Origin: Kalmusia sp. IMI 367209
Taxonomy: Eukaryota; Ascomycota; Dothideomycetes; Pleosporales; Didymosphaeriaceae
DNA length: 64,000 nucleotides
NCBI GenBank assembly: GCA_027946365.1
Contig: JAPEUQ010000004.1
Coordinates: forward strand, 124,001 to 188,000
Reading direction: 5' to 3'
The notes under the pieces were generated by a model. That model searched no databases. It was not told the origin of the DNA and saw nothing but the letters and a program-made list of their open reading frames with translations. Position numbers and translations under genes: made by a program. Positions 23,014 through 34,234 of the stretch are shown here, piece after piece (within the stretch, counting starts at the first letter, position 1; the number at the start of each line of letters is the position of its first letter).

Positions 23014-24436
23014 GATGGCACTACGTCACCCCAAGCGAGCAATCGCCCACTGTCCCGATATGAATGTTCAGAGAATCGAGAAGAGTTGGAAGGTGGGAAG
23101 GCCGAAGAGGCTGAAGGCTTAAGGCTTCTTCGTGGTTCTCAATGTTGCCTCGTATTCAGTAGCCTATCAACGCATATCGTCTTGGGGTCCAGCCTTGTGA
23201 CTCTTGCATACGGGCCGACCAGGAACTCAGCTCCTACTTTGCCCAAAGCCTCGTGAAAGTATGTGCCATAATTTATAAACTCGCATTGCAGGACTTACAG
23301 AGCCAGACTGCCGTGTGACCATCAGATGAATGTGTCCCATCGCCGACTCTCATCACGTGCGATAGCTCTCTTTGCGGTCGTTCCAGTTACACGGCCAATT
23401 CAACCGTAGCGCGAACGCCCGCACGCCAAAACAGCCCGTACAAGCCGATGCAGGCCCATGCGGGAATCGCCCCTATCGACGTAACGATACCCGATCAGCT
23501 TGTTGTGGGTTGTGGGGGAGATGCGAACGCAAAGGTGGGGCTGGCATGAAAAAAACTATCCGTCGACCTTCCTGATTTGGCAATGCCTGCCTAGCCATCC
23601 ATTGCTATGTTCAATCAGCTGCAGATACGATGGCTGACGGATGGTGGTTGATGAGTTGCCGTGTGAGCTGCTAGCGGGCTTGGTCGCTGTGCCGGCGACG
23701 GCCGCTTATCCCAAACCAATCAGGATCGTCTTGGCTTCAAATTGTTGTCGTAGGCTCAGCTCATAAAATTTGGTTGCAGGATAGGAGAGTGGTAATAGTT
23801 GTATTGAGCAGGTTGTCAAATTTATGAAGTTGAATTATGCTATTGGCTTTCAATTACTTCTTGCGCATCGACGGACATAGCGCTCAACAAGATAGTTATG
23901 TGTGGTGATGTGCTGTCTTATAAGATTTAGATGATTAGATTGGGCGGGTCACATCATCGATCAGATACTACCCGATGTTTCTATTGCTCGTCACCTACAC
24001 TATGAAGCCTGGTAGTGGGAACAAGATATGACGCGAATCATAAGTCATAGATCCGATGTCATGCTTACAGGGCGTTAGGACTCGTAACGATAGCTGCGCC
24101 ACAACGTATCACTCTTCCACTGTGTAAGCAACCTTGAAAAGTGATACAGTCGTGGGACCCAATGAGGGCCCTGTAAATCTGCCGCGCCGGAGGTAGAGAA
24201 ACAGGCGTCCAGATCTCCAGGATATGATGCGAGAAGTATCAGTGATATCACACTGCGCTACAGCTTGTGTGAGTGGACAGTGAAGGTGCTGCTGACCACC
24301 ATTACGTTGTTACGAAACGCCCCGTCACAATATGAATGGTTAGCCCGTATTACACTCTTTGGTCCGCATAATTCCCCACCTGCTCAATATACGATCAAAC
24401 TCTTCCTTCGTCTATCATACGGACCAAGTCGCGAAA
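23014..24436. other. Intergenic, about 1.4 kb, divergent promoters
   Basis: Separates the NLR locus (minus) and the SABATH methyltransferase (plus). The right half is AT-richer than the left. No gene, repeat unit or RNA gene recognised. Confidence 0.5.
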
Positions 24437-25805
24437 ATGCTACCTCAAGATCCTTCTGTGAGGAACTCTATTGCCATGGACTCAGGCACATATTCCTACG
24501 ACTCGAACTCTGAGATCCAACGCCAAGTGTACAATGAAGCTGAGGGCTGGATGCCAAATCTTAGAGGACAGAAAAGGTTTACGGTTGTTGACTACGTACG
24601 CAATCTCAAGGTTTCATACTGATATGTACTTTGTGGACAATGAACGTTGTTTCTCGAAATATTGAGTTCTTGGTACATCTCTGCTAACCAGTACTGGATT
24701 CGTAGGGCTGCGGTCCGGGACTAAATTGGACGTACGGGATGAACAAGCTTCTCTCGAAAGCTGACGATAATGTAGAGTTTCAGCTCATGCTCAATGATGG
24801 TTTGAAGAATGACTGGAACGCTGTATCGCACGTCGTTGAAGGGTATCGTGCTAGAATGCGCAAGAACCAAAAAGGACATATTGCTATGCTGCCTGGTAGC
24901 TTCTACGGGCAGATTATGTCGCCTGAATCCGTCGACATTGGTGGGTCTAATTAGGCCTTGAACGTGATGAGTGCTGAGTCTTACGATTGTAGGTATGGCG
25001 TGGTCGTCTTTTCATTTCTTAGAAAACCAGCCACAGCATGTGGATACTACTTCTGAGTCAGAAGAAGAAGCGTACGTGAGGTGGTAAGTAATCTCAAAGA
25101 CCTATTGAATTCTATTCGTAAAAACGGTTCGTCCCACTAAAACCCACTGCTCCGACACTCAGGCGCGAAAGCGTGCGTTTACAGGGCCACGTCGACATGG
25201 TAAAACTTCTCCGACTCCGTGCCAACGAGATAAAACCAGGTGGTCAACTCATCATCGCCATGGTCACCAACGCAGCATCAAACACGCCGAAGGTGCATTA
25301 TGAGGCTACAGTCCAAGCACTCAAGAAATGTCTCGAAGACGGTCTCATGACGCCGGAGCAATACAATGCTTTCCGAGCACCTATCTTCGAACCAACCGAA
25401 GATGACCTACAGCAGATTCTGTCTGCCGTACAAGACTTGTGGTCGCTACCCAAGCCTTGGGGACGCTCCACCATTCCACATCCTTCTTGGGCGAAGTTGC
25501 AGCAGTCCGAAAAGACTAGTCGAGATTACGACGAATTTGCGGAGGGTATAGCTGGGTTCATACTGGCTATATATAGCGGTATTTTGATAAAGGCCTTAAG
25601 ATCTGGACATCATGCAACTGAACAAGCACTGCGGAAAACTAAGTCGGCCGACGAGGATAGATTCCTGGCTGAGTTTAAGAAGAGGTTCATAGAGGCAATC
25701 CTTAGTGAGAGGTTGAGACACAGGCCTGTGGCAGGGCATTGGTTGATCATGCGACTCATCAGAAAAGCTACGAAAGAAGAGGTTGGGCCAAGAATCATGT
25801 TGTAA
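24437..25805 (+). CDS. SABATH-type SAM-dependent carboxyl methyltransferase
   Basis: Predicted to methylate a carboxyl group of a small acid; the SABATH family is best known from plants (salicylate, jasmonate and similar). Four exons: 24437-24595, 24706-24940, 24993-25083 and 25163-25805, giving 375 residues, the usual size. Diagnostic segments: an N-terminal SYDSNSEIQ stretch, SAM motif I VVDYGCGPGLN created by joining exons 1 and 2, the family motif SFYGQIMSPESVDIGMAWSS (exon 2/3 join), an aromatic WSSFHFLE segment, and LRANEIKPGGQLIIAMV. The C-terminal half has a helical cap with WSLPKPW. An alternative start is the ATG at 24476. The substrate cannot be read from sequence. SABATH genes are patchy in fungi, and this one sits next to NLR loci rather than an obvious biosynthetic cluster. 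Confidence 0.85.
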
Positions 25806-26018
25806 TCGGCTGTCTCCGTAGTCGTGGGGTCGTCTATATGATTCAGCAGTAACATTGGTACCATCCTATAAAACCAAATGTGCAAACATATGTACATATG
25901 CTGATGTGGCAACAATTCAATCCAGGGACTAGAGAATCCTTGCGCAAGTTTTGTTTTGAGTGGTCAATTCCCATATTTGGAGGAACAAAAGCACTATTTC
26001 GCACGGATCGCTTGTTCG
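25806..26018. other. Short convergent intergenic spacer
   Basis: Some 210 bp between the SABATH gene 3' end and the 3' end of the Cys/His-rich protein gene. Nothing recognised. Confidence 0.5.
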
Positions 26019-29000
26019 TTAAGTGAAGGGATGGCTGAAATCAAAATCGCCCGGTACATAATCAAAGGCTGAAAGAGTCAACTGTTGTTGTTGTTGTTGT
26101 TGTTGTTGTTGTATATAGGATGCTGAACTTGTGTTTTGCTGTAGTGACTGCGTCATGCAACTATGATTCATGCTCCAGTCGCTGCTTGGTGCTGCGTGCG
26201 CAAACTGTGACTGACGAACCTGCGTCTCAGCTGAATCTAGAAAGGGTAATGTGGCACATCTATGTGGTAGGTGCGTGTTGTTTGAAAAGTTCTTCCGAAG
26301 TTCCCCGAATTGCAAAGTGTTTGAAGATGAGGTAAACGCAGGTACTTCCGTCGAGTAGCCATTTCCCTTCTGAATTGTGGAGTCAAAAGTCATATTGTGG
26401 TGATTGAAAGTACTTTTCGGAGATGAGCTACGCTGAGAGTCGCGGAAATCTCCTGAGCTTGACGCGATAGGTTGTAGTTGATGATCTGCGGCCCGACCGC
26501 GCGTCACATTTCCAGATATCGGTGTTAGATCACCAAGAAACAGTTTTTCTTGTTTATTCTCTTTTGATTCCTGTTGACTAATGCGTCGCTCAGAGTCGAT
26601 GTAGTTTGAAGATACAAAGCTATCAGGCGTGTAGACTGTGTCGCCCTCTGTGCTTGTTTGTTCTCGTGCAAATCTAAGCTTGCAATTACGTATAATTGCC
26701 GGTATTCGTTGTTTGATACGCTGTAGAATAGGATCGAACTCCGTTGTTAGTTCTTTAGTGAGCTCCTCTTCAAGCGCGTCGTAGAGGACGCGTTCCAACT
26801 TAGGAGTGAAACAGTGTTGGTCGTATGGGGAAGGTATTTGTCGATCACCAGGGAACAGCACAGAATATAGTATTTTCCACTACATTTAAATATCAGCATC
26901 AAAGTCGCTGCTAGAGAGCCTAAAGGCATACATCTCACTGCCGAAGATCAAGTGCAGCGAATTGCAATCGGCTCGCACATGGTCGCAGTGAAAGCTTATG
27001 GGTAACGTACCTTTTCCTCGGTGGTCTTCGCGCGAGTATATGGGGTTTTTTTGAAATCAAGAGTCTTTAACATACGATGTTGAATCCTATCATCAATTGG
27101 CTTTGAAATCTTCTCGCAATTCGTCTCCTGTAAATGTGTCGCAAATGCGTCATCGGTTTCCATGTCCTTCCAGCAGCGGAAACAGCGCATGGGTTGCGTA
27201 TGAACTCTCTTGATATGATCTTTCAGTTTTGCCATGTCCATGAACCCTTTGCCTCTACATGCAGCTCGCGAGTGCTTTTCTGGCTGTCGCTGGTAGAAAG
27301 GACACTTCAAGCGCCGGATGGGCATCCCGAACGCTACAGGCTTTCTGTTTCCTCTAGGCGGACGATTGCTATCGCCATCATCATCGCTAGAGTCTTCGCC
27401 ACCATCGTCTTCAGGATCCCGCCCACTACCTTTCGCACGTTTTTGCCGTGGTCTGTCAGAAAGCTGCGAAGACGTAGAAGACGATTCTCTAGCTCGTTTT
27501 TGAGAATCACACCCATGCGATGTATTTGTAGCCTCATTTTCGATACAGTTCACAAGCTTCTGAAAAAGTATTGTCTTAGCTTGACTAAGGGCATTAGAGA
27601 AGACTTTTTCCAAGTTATCCAACGCTGATGGATGGGTATCACTATCATCAGTGTCCGACTCTCCAGTGATATCAAGTCTGCCTTCTTCGCTCTTTACTGT
27701 ACATCCTCTACCTGACCGAATAGATGGTTGCCTGTGGCTCCGAGTACATTTCGAAGGTAGTGGAAAGATCTCGACGCTTTCAAGTGGGATATCACATTCT
27801 GGTGACACGATAGTATCGTCTTCAGAAATGGTGTGATATAGACCGTAGTTTGAGTGATTAGATAATAGGGGCGCTCTTTCTTGAAGACCCTTGCCCACGC
27901 GTTTCAAAGGTTTTCTTATTTCTGAGTCTGGTGAGATGGACTCGAACCTGGACCGGTTTATTAAAAACGACTCTTTCGATGATGGTGCGTTAAGAGTAGG
28001 TACAACCCTCGGTCCGTTCGGATTCAAAGACTTTATTAGAGGGCTCCTTGAGTAAGAATATGGAGAGCCACGCACACTTAGATCGTTATCTCTCATTGCA
28101 GCCAACAAGATTTGAATACTGCCGAATTGCCTGCCTAGTCGTAGCTGACAATGATCTGATCTGCTTCTGATTCGGCCATCTTGATCAATACCGATGAATT
28201 TGATCACGCTTTGCGCAAGAGAATCTCCACTTGGACATAGGGCTCCGTAGTGAATAAAACTAGTGGTAGGATTTTTGCAATTAGGGCACCGTTTGGCGTG
28301 TGCCATGAAATTCCAAGCAGCTTTCTCTTCGTTGGTGTTCAATTCTCGTCCGGATGATCTTTCGAAGTTGTTGTGAGCAAAAAATTCAGCAGTAATAGAC
28401 TGCGACGGCGTTTCGGGTAGTCTGAAAGGTTGACTAGAAACGCTGGCATTTGGGAGAATAGGGAATATTGCGCCTTGCTGATCAAACCTGGTTAGCGCAG
28501 GCTGATATGCTTCGAGTGGTATTTTGTGTCGGCGTGAATGGTTACCATATGAAGACAAATGGTCGCGTTCTATGATCGAATTTAAATGATGGCCCTGTGC
28601 AATGGTTGATTCCAATGATATCGATTTACTTCTATCATCGCTTCCCTTTTCTCGTCCAAATGTAGTCCTCGCTGTTCTTTTGATCTCTCGAAAACTGTTC
28701 TTGTGGTGAGGCTCTTTTTCACGTCCAGCAACCGGGGTCTGTGGTTTCACCCCACAATTTGCTTCTGGGGAGTATTTATCTTTCTTTCTCTGTGTCCAGT
28801 CACCTTTGGTATATCCATAAACATTTTTCATAGCGATTACTCGGCTGTCTTTCGCGACAGGACCTCGATCAATAGATGAAGCCTTCGAGCCGTCCATGAG
28901 GTCGAAATGGTCCGAATATGATCTTGACGTCTGTGATTGGGCATTGGTAGCTGATTTGTTCGCCAGAACATCATGCCGATCGATTTCCAAGGAGTGAAAA

Positions 29001-29230
29001 GAATGGTATCCAGAGTCACCCGACCGGGTTGACATCGGTGGCACCACGCGAGTTGCAAGTGGAACGGTATCTGGTCGTGAAATGCCGTGCTGGAGTCCAG
29101 ATTCACTCTTAGCTCTACGTTCAGCGGCAAGAGATCTTCGGTATGACTCGAGTATGGGATATTCACTCTCATCGGAATCTGAGCTGCTCGAATCGTCCGT
29201 AATCGCACTGAGGCTTGGTGAGTTTGCCAT
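26019..29230 (-). CDS. Large fungal protein with C2H2-like Cys/His modules and poly-Gln tail
   Basis: Putative regulator, 1026 residues. Exon 1 is 29230-27011 and exon 2 is 26879-26019, with a 131-bp intron. The join TTEEK|WKILYSVLFPGD restores a motif common in fungal zinc-finger proteins. Two Cys/His regions are visible. One, near residues 308-335, reads FMAHAKRCPNCK...LCPSG. The second, near 645-700, reads CPFYQRQPEKH...CRG...HIKRVH followed by RCFRCW...HLQETNC. The remainder is Ser/Arg-rich and probably disordered, with an acidic start (DDSSSSDSDESE). A GSGRDPEDDGGEDSSDDDGD stretch precedes the finger. Near the C-terminus is a run of ten Gln. This is a lineage-expanded family of unknown targets. 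It lies convergent with the SABATH gene, but no functional link is shown. Confidence 0.8.
26083..26112. repeat. TTG/CAA trinucleotide microsatellite (poly-Gln)
   Basis: About ten CAA codons in a row encode a glutamine run near the C-terminus of the Cys/His-rich protein. Length polymorphism between strains is likely. Confidence 0.9.
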
Positions 29231-29973
29231 AGCGCCAGATATGAAAAATAAGTTCGCTGTTTTTCCGTTTTACGATAGAAATGAATTCAGATCCGCCTCA
29301 TGGAACAATGCGATGCGTGAATTGAAACTTGTAGAGAAGAACTTCCTTAATCTATTGGCAACAGGTGATCGTGCGGGATCAGCGTGAGGAACTGCTGTTC
29401 GCCTCATTAATTGTATGAACCCCGCATGCATTCGTTGCCCGTCAAGCTGGATAATTAGTAAGTTAAGCGCTCAGACTAGCGACAACACAAATGTGCGAAT
29501 AGCGTGTGGCACAAATACATTTCCGGTGAACTTAGTCGTCTTCGTGATAGGCTGACGAGACGCAGCTTACTCCCACAATCCGCAGGGTTCACCTAAGCGA
29601 AGTGTTGTCCGGATTAACATCGCCCATTCGTCTTGAGTCTGATTTTTGGACGGTTCATGATCGACCAGATTTGAATGAGCCTAGACGGCGCTCGATTGTC
29701 GTGCTACTGGAATTGCGTCAGCGGTGGATTGCATGCGAGGCTGTAGGTCACAACGCAAATGTGCGATTACCCATTTATGCGTTCCAAAGTTCTCACTAGC
29801 TCGTAAGAGTAGAGCATATAGGGAATGACTTGTTGTGGTGATGTCGAAACTGCGAACACGAGCTAGGTGGCAGTACCAATTCCACTTTAAAAGAAAAGGA
29901 ACCAGCATGGAAAGTTCAAAAGTTATATCAATCTCAATACTTCGGTGACTACTGCAACGATTCAAGCAGACTA
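29231..29973. other. Intergenic region, divergent promoters
   Basis: About 740 bp of moderately AT-rich sequence between the Cys/His-rich protein gene and a small plus-strand gene. No gene or repeat was identified. Confidence 0.5.
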
Positions 29974-30253
29974 ATGATGGCTGGAAATAATGATGAGAAG
30001 ATTACCCCTGGTAGTGGTCAAAGGTACCGTTGCTATATGCCAATTGATAAGCTGAGAACACTGACGGCTCCGCAGGCAAAAACTATCCCAACAACAGACA
30101 TTCAACGAGGTGAATCACTTTCTCGAGGATCGCGAAAATAACTCCTGGCTACTTCGAGATCACAAAGAGAATGAAATCGCCCGCCAAAACCGTATTGTAG
30201 AGGTTATGGAAAATGTGCAGCGGCTGAATTTGGCGAAAGAGAAACCCGCGTAA
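29974..30253 (+). CDS. Small two-exon protein, 75 residues, charged helical
   Basis: No family recognised. Exon 1 is 29974-30023 and exon 2 is 30076-30253. The 52-bp intron starts GTACCG, ends CCGCAG, and has a CTGAC branch-like site 13 bp before its end. Splicing removes a stop in the retained frame and yields a continuous 75-residue protein. It starts MMAGNNDEKITP and is then rich in Glu, Asn, Arg and Lys, suggesting a single long amphipathic helix (for example FLEDRENNSWLLRDHKENE). Two adjacent ATGs (29974 and 29977) are possible starts, and further upstream exons cannot be excluded. The splice geometry and clean frame favour a real gene, but there is no homology evidence. Confidence 0.45.
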
Positions 30254-31018
30254 TGCTGGAGAAGTAAAGAACTAGGTTAGCCAACGGTGGTGAAGGTGGC
30301 AGTATTGAAAATAGCGAACGTGACGAAGTAGGTCCAAGGGCGGGACTAAAGCAAAAACGGCGCTCTGTTCGATGCTAGGAAGCTATGTATGATAAGGAAA
30401 AATGCAGTTCTCATGGGCGATTGTTGATTGGATGGATAGTAGATGCAATTGTGCCGTAAAGATCTGAAGATTGTTTGGACTCAAGGAGCTGTATTGCTTA
30501 CGTAACATCACAGTACTTAACTAACATTGTTTTCATTTCAAACGCCTCTCCGACTTTTTTTTGTAACATAAATGCCGCCATCTTTAAAGATATTCCAAGA
30601 ACAGAGTAGCGTCATGTTACTGGCATGGAATCCTTTGCATAGTATTATAACGAACGGAAGGTAACAAGCCTGGGGATAAATGCAGAGGGGCAGCCTACTT
30701 ATAGTTACTCATAGTAGTTTGTAGCACATCCGCAGGTAGCAGAGTAGTGAAATATTAGTGTGTGTCGAAAAAATTCTGCGCAATACACAGGAATAGGAAT
30801 GACGCTATCGTGAGATAAGAGAACATCGTGCACGAGTCATTTTACTGCTGCCTACTGTCAACTGTCACCCTGGCAAGACGGGGTCCTCGCACCCTGAATA
30901 AATTCATTGTAACTATTCACCAATTCTTAGAGCAGCTCTTACAAGTGATCCATCAACCCAGCACGCTACCACCCCATTACTCTCGGCACAAATCCTTCAA
31001 CGAGCACTTACGGCTACC
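30254..31018. other. Intergenic region upstream of kinesin gene
   Basis: About 765 bp, AT-rich around 30500-30720. The kinesin gene promoter and leader lie at the right end. Nothing else recognised. Confidence 0.5.
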
Positions 31019-32410
31019 ATGACTCTCCCACAGTATCCTTCCTCTTCTTTTAAAGTCTATGCTAGATGGAGGCCTTTGAGTGCAGGTGAATCATCCTCAA
31101 TCGAAATGACCCGGAGCATTGTTCAACATGAAACAAATCAAACAGTATCGCTAGCATCAGCATCTACCTCAGGCCGAATTCGTACATGGAAGAGCGGGGC
31201 TTCCTTCTCCCACGTGTTTCCTGGGACCGCTCTCAACAGCCAAGTTTATGAGAACGTGGTATTGCCGACATTATTTCATGTGATGGAAGGTGCCACCTGC
31301 AATTTCTTCGCCTACGGACATTCTGGCAGCGGCAAGACACACACCATCATGGGCTACCACTATGAAGACAATGACCATCTTGGTTTGTGTTTAGCTGCAG
31401 CACGCGACCTTTTCGGAGCAATCAAGGAGGTCATGGTGGTGTCGACCCCGTCGGAGCTAAATCAGGCCGAGCGGAAGGAAGACTTAGGTGTCGCAGTGAG
31501 TCTCTATGAAGTCAGAGGCAAATGCGCATACGACCTCTTCAACGACGGGACCGAATGCCATATCCGCGAAGGGGAAGACGGAAAGACTTATGTCCGAGGG
31601 AAGACCGAAGTATCGGAGGGTGGAAAGGTCAGAGTTCGTCCGATCGCTGCTATCCCGTGTTGGTCATATGAAGAGCTTCGCGATACAGTAATAGCTGGGC
31701 TGAGGAGACGAGAAACGGGGTCATCTACAGTACACAATGAAAGCTCTCGCACACACGCCATCCTTGAGCTCGAAGTCATCAACAAGGCGTTGCTGGAGGC
31801 ACGCAACGCAGTCATTGAACGAGAGTCTGAGCTTGTGCCCGTGGGAAAGCGGGCTACTGATATTTATCTCGAGGAGCACCAAAAGTCACTCATCCGAACA
31901 GCCGAAGGACAGTACATTATCAATCCAGAGTATCCGCTAAATCAAGAACGAATTGACACAGCAGAAGCTGAGAAGAAAGATTACGAAATGCGTCTCCAAT
32001 CGGCCGAATTAGAAGTCACAAAATGCTTCAGAACGTGCCGACATCCGTGTCTTGGAGGAAAATTGGTCTTTGTAGACCTTGCTGGATCTGAGTATTTCGA
32101 TCAAGAGACCTCGAGTTCAGCCGTACGGCCAAAGCCAACTCTACAGGAACAACGGCAGGGACGACAGATCAACACGGATCTTTTCGCGTTGAAGGAAGTC
32201 ATACGTGCTAGAGCTTTGAGCCAAACTCGCACCCCTTTCCGATCTTCCCCATTGACTATGCTCTTGCGTAGTCATTTCTCAGCGGCAAATAACAGTCAAT
32301 CGGCTATGATCCTTACCGTTTCACCATCGGATGCACAATTTGTGGCAACACTGAACACGCTGAAATATGGCAATCTGGTAGGGGAAGCAGGTAGCACCTC
32401 ACGAAAATGA
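31019..32410 (+). CDS. Orphan kinesin: motor domain only, with a long insertion
   Basis: Microtubule motor-type ATPase, intronless, 463 residues, nearly all motor domain. The P-loop GHSGSGKT lies at 100-107, switch I NESSRTHA at 240-247 and switch II DLAGSE at 353-358. A final segment LNTLKYGNLVGEA matches the kinesin C-terminal motor helix (normally TLrfAxrA). Between switch I and switch II, where conventional kinesins have about 20-30 residues, this one has roughly 105. The extra part (about 255-345) is charged and helical, with a YPLNQERIDTAEAEKK stretch. There is no coiled coil or tail after the motor, so dimerisation and cargo binding must be absent or unusual. It ends about 230 bp before a decayed TPR gene on the same strand. 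Kinesin identity is firm; cellular role unknown. Confidence 0.88.
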   Translation: MTLPQYPSSSFKVYARWRPLSAGESSSIEMTRSIVQHETNQTVSLASASTSGRIRTWKSGASFSHVFPGTALNSQVYENVVLPTLFHVMEGATCNFFAYGHSGSGKTHTIMGYHYEDNDHLGLCLAAARDLFGAIKEVMVVSTPSELNQAERKEDLGVAVSLYEVRGKCAYDLFNDGTECHIREGEDGKTYVRGKTEVSEGGKVRVRPIAAIPCWSYEELRDTVIAGLRRRETGSSTVHNESSRTHAILELEVINKALLEARNAVIERESELVPVGKRATDIYLEEHQKSLIRTAEGQYIINPEYPLNQERIDTAEAEKKDYEMRLQSAELEVTKCFRTCRHPCLGGKLVFVDLAGSEYFDQETSSSAVRPKPTLQEQRQGRQINTDLFALKEVIRARALSQTRTPFRSSPLTMLLRSHFSAANNSQSAMILTVSPSDAQFVATLNTLKYGNLVGEAGSTSRK

Positions 32411-32639
32411 TACACAGTAGCGTATCTTTCCAAGGCTACATCAGCATTGCAGTCACAAATTGCGAGTGCGATCATGTCTCCAAAGCTATTTAGTTCAAGC
32501 ATATAATTGCTCTTGACTCTAAGTATCTGATCGCCCGTTGTGGGCTTGCTGAATCTTACACTAAGGAAGCCGTTGATGGTCTGGTACCAGATTGGGAGAA
32601 AGCGTTGTTTTAACAAGATATAGTCATCCCGCATGTACA

Positions 32640-33740
32640 GACCGGAAAGCGCCTAATCTCTGATTCCGATCCAAAAGATTATCTCAAAGCTATTCTGATG
32701 CAGAAAGCTACGTGGTTACGGACCCTCACGCGATTCGAAGAGTCACACGTAATCTACTTGAAAATGCTGAAAGAGTAGCTAGAAAATGATCAACTATGAC
32801 TCTAGAACATCTTCACACTGTGAGAAGCGCAAAAATATAGCGTGATTGTCGAAATGATTCATGACTTAGATCAAGGAGACAGACAAACGCAGAAAACTCG
32901 CTTCATTCGCTTCATGCTTACCAACGCAGACAACGAAGAATACCACAACACCATTATTTATGCTTTTAAGTAATTCGGTTGCATGGCTCAGATCAAGGGC
33001 TGCTATCAAATGGCTCTGCAAGGCCCCAATCAAGATCCGAATGACTATCAGATGAAGTATGCACCACCCGCCCTAATAATTCATTTTGCAGTGATACTAT
33101 GGAACCATGGAGAGGATGATACGAAAAAGGAGCAGGTATCTAAGTTGTGGGAGAATCTTCCAGTAGTCCGACCGAGTGGACACAGATACTAGCCGCATGA
33201 CGGCTTGCAAGGATATATGTCACCAAAGCAGTAGAGGCAGGTCGAGACTCACTAGTGGCTTCCGAGATGCTTGAGAGAATTCAAAAGTTTGCGCAGCTAC
33301 GCAAAGGAACGAATACAGATGACGAAGACGCGTGGGGCTTATACTTTCCGCTAGACAAGCGCGATCTTTTCGCGCAAGATACTATAGCAGAGTAAGGGGG
33401 AACGGCGTCGAAGCGAGCGAGAGCTCCTCTCCCAAACATGAGGACAGCGAAATGACCCGACAGCCAACGAATACTTCCAACCGGACACGGAAATTAGAGA
33501 ATCCTTTACATCGCTTGTGTGATGGTCGCTGCGGAAGCGATGGACCTATGCGGATGACATCTAAATCTGTCGCGAATGCATCGGTACGCAATTCGAGGTT
33601 ACATGTCTCGATAGATTGAAGCAGGGCGAGCGCACCGGTGACACTTGCGACGAAGATCACAGGTTTCTGCATATTCCTGCATGGGACATTGACAGTGCGA
33701 ACCGTACTGAAGGGAAAAATTTCTTGTATGCAACCGCGTT
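32640..33740 (+). pseudogene. Decayed relic of a fungal TPR-repeat protein
   Basis: Read on the plus strand, fragments of one protein persist across at least eight stop codons and frame changes. The 5' part has DPKDYLKAILMQKATWLRTL and FEESHVIYLKML. The middle has a TPR-like stretch, PALIIHFAVILWNHGEDD followed by KKEQVSKLWENLP (33060-33170). The 3' end has WTYADDI-stop-ICRECIGTQFEVTCLDRL and then TCDEDHRFLHIPAWD (about 33530-33700). The Cys-rich ending resembles the C-terminus of fungal TPR proteins often found in STAND-type or effector-domain contexts; this is from memory of the family. No continuous gene model is possible. Confidence 0.6.
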
Positions 33741-34234
33741 CTAGATGCAGATGAATAGATTGAAGGCATCAAACGGGAATGGGAGTTAGCACACGTGCGA
33801 AAAGGTGAGGCAGCGGGTGCTGTCAGTCCTGTAGCCTAGTATACTTTGTAACAGTCCAAGATCAATATGCAACGCTATTCGACTGATATTCCGCAAAAAC
33901 AAAGAAACTTTATTTTTGGTTTGTTTGACAACAATGTGCGATGCCTACTCTCGGATGCATGGCTGGATTAAGCCCCGAGGGTCCACAAGCCAAGCGCCAT
34001 CTGACGTGGACTAAGACTAGTTTAACCAAGCTCACAACAAATGTCATCCATGGCTCCATTTTGTACGAATTCGGACTATTGCCAGGCATCCATCATCTTA
34101 ACTCCGCAAAGTCCTGGCCTTAAATGATCCACGAACTAACCCCCGATCGCGTTGTCGGATCCGAAATGGTAGCATGGGATGCATAAGAAGTACTTTTGAA
34201 CCCAAAAAATGGGATCAAGTACAAAAACCACAGA
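33741..34234. other. Intergenic, no gene recognised
   Basis: About 490 bp between the TPR relic and the secreted propeller gene; the promoter of the latter lies at the right end. No other signal. Confidence 0.5.
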
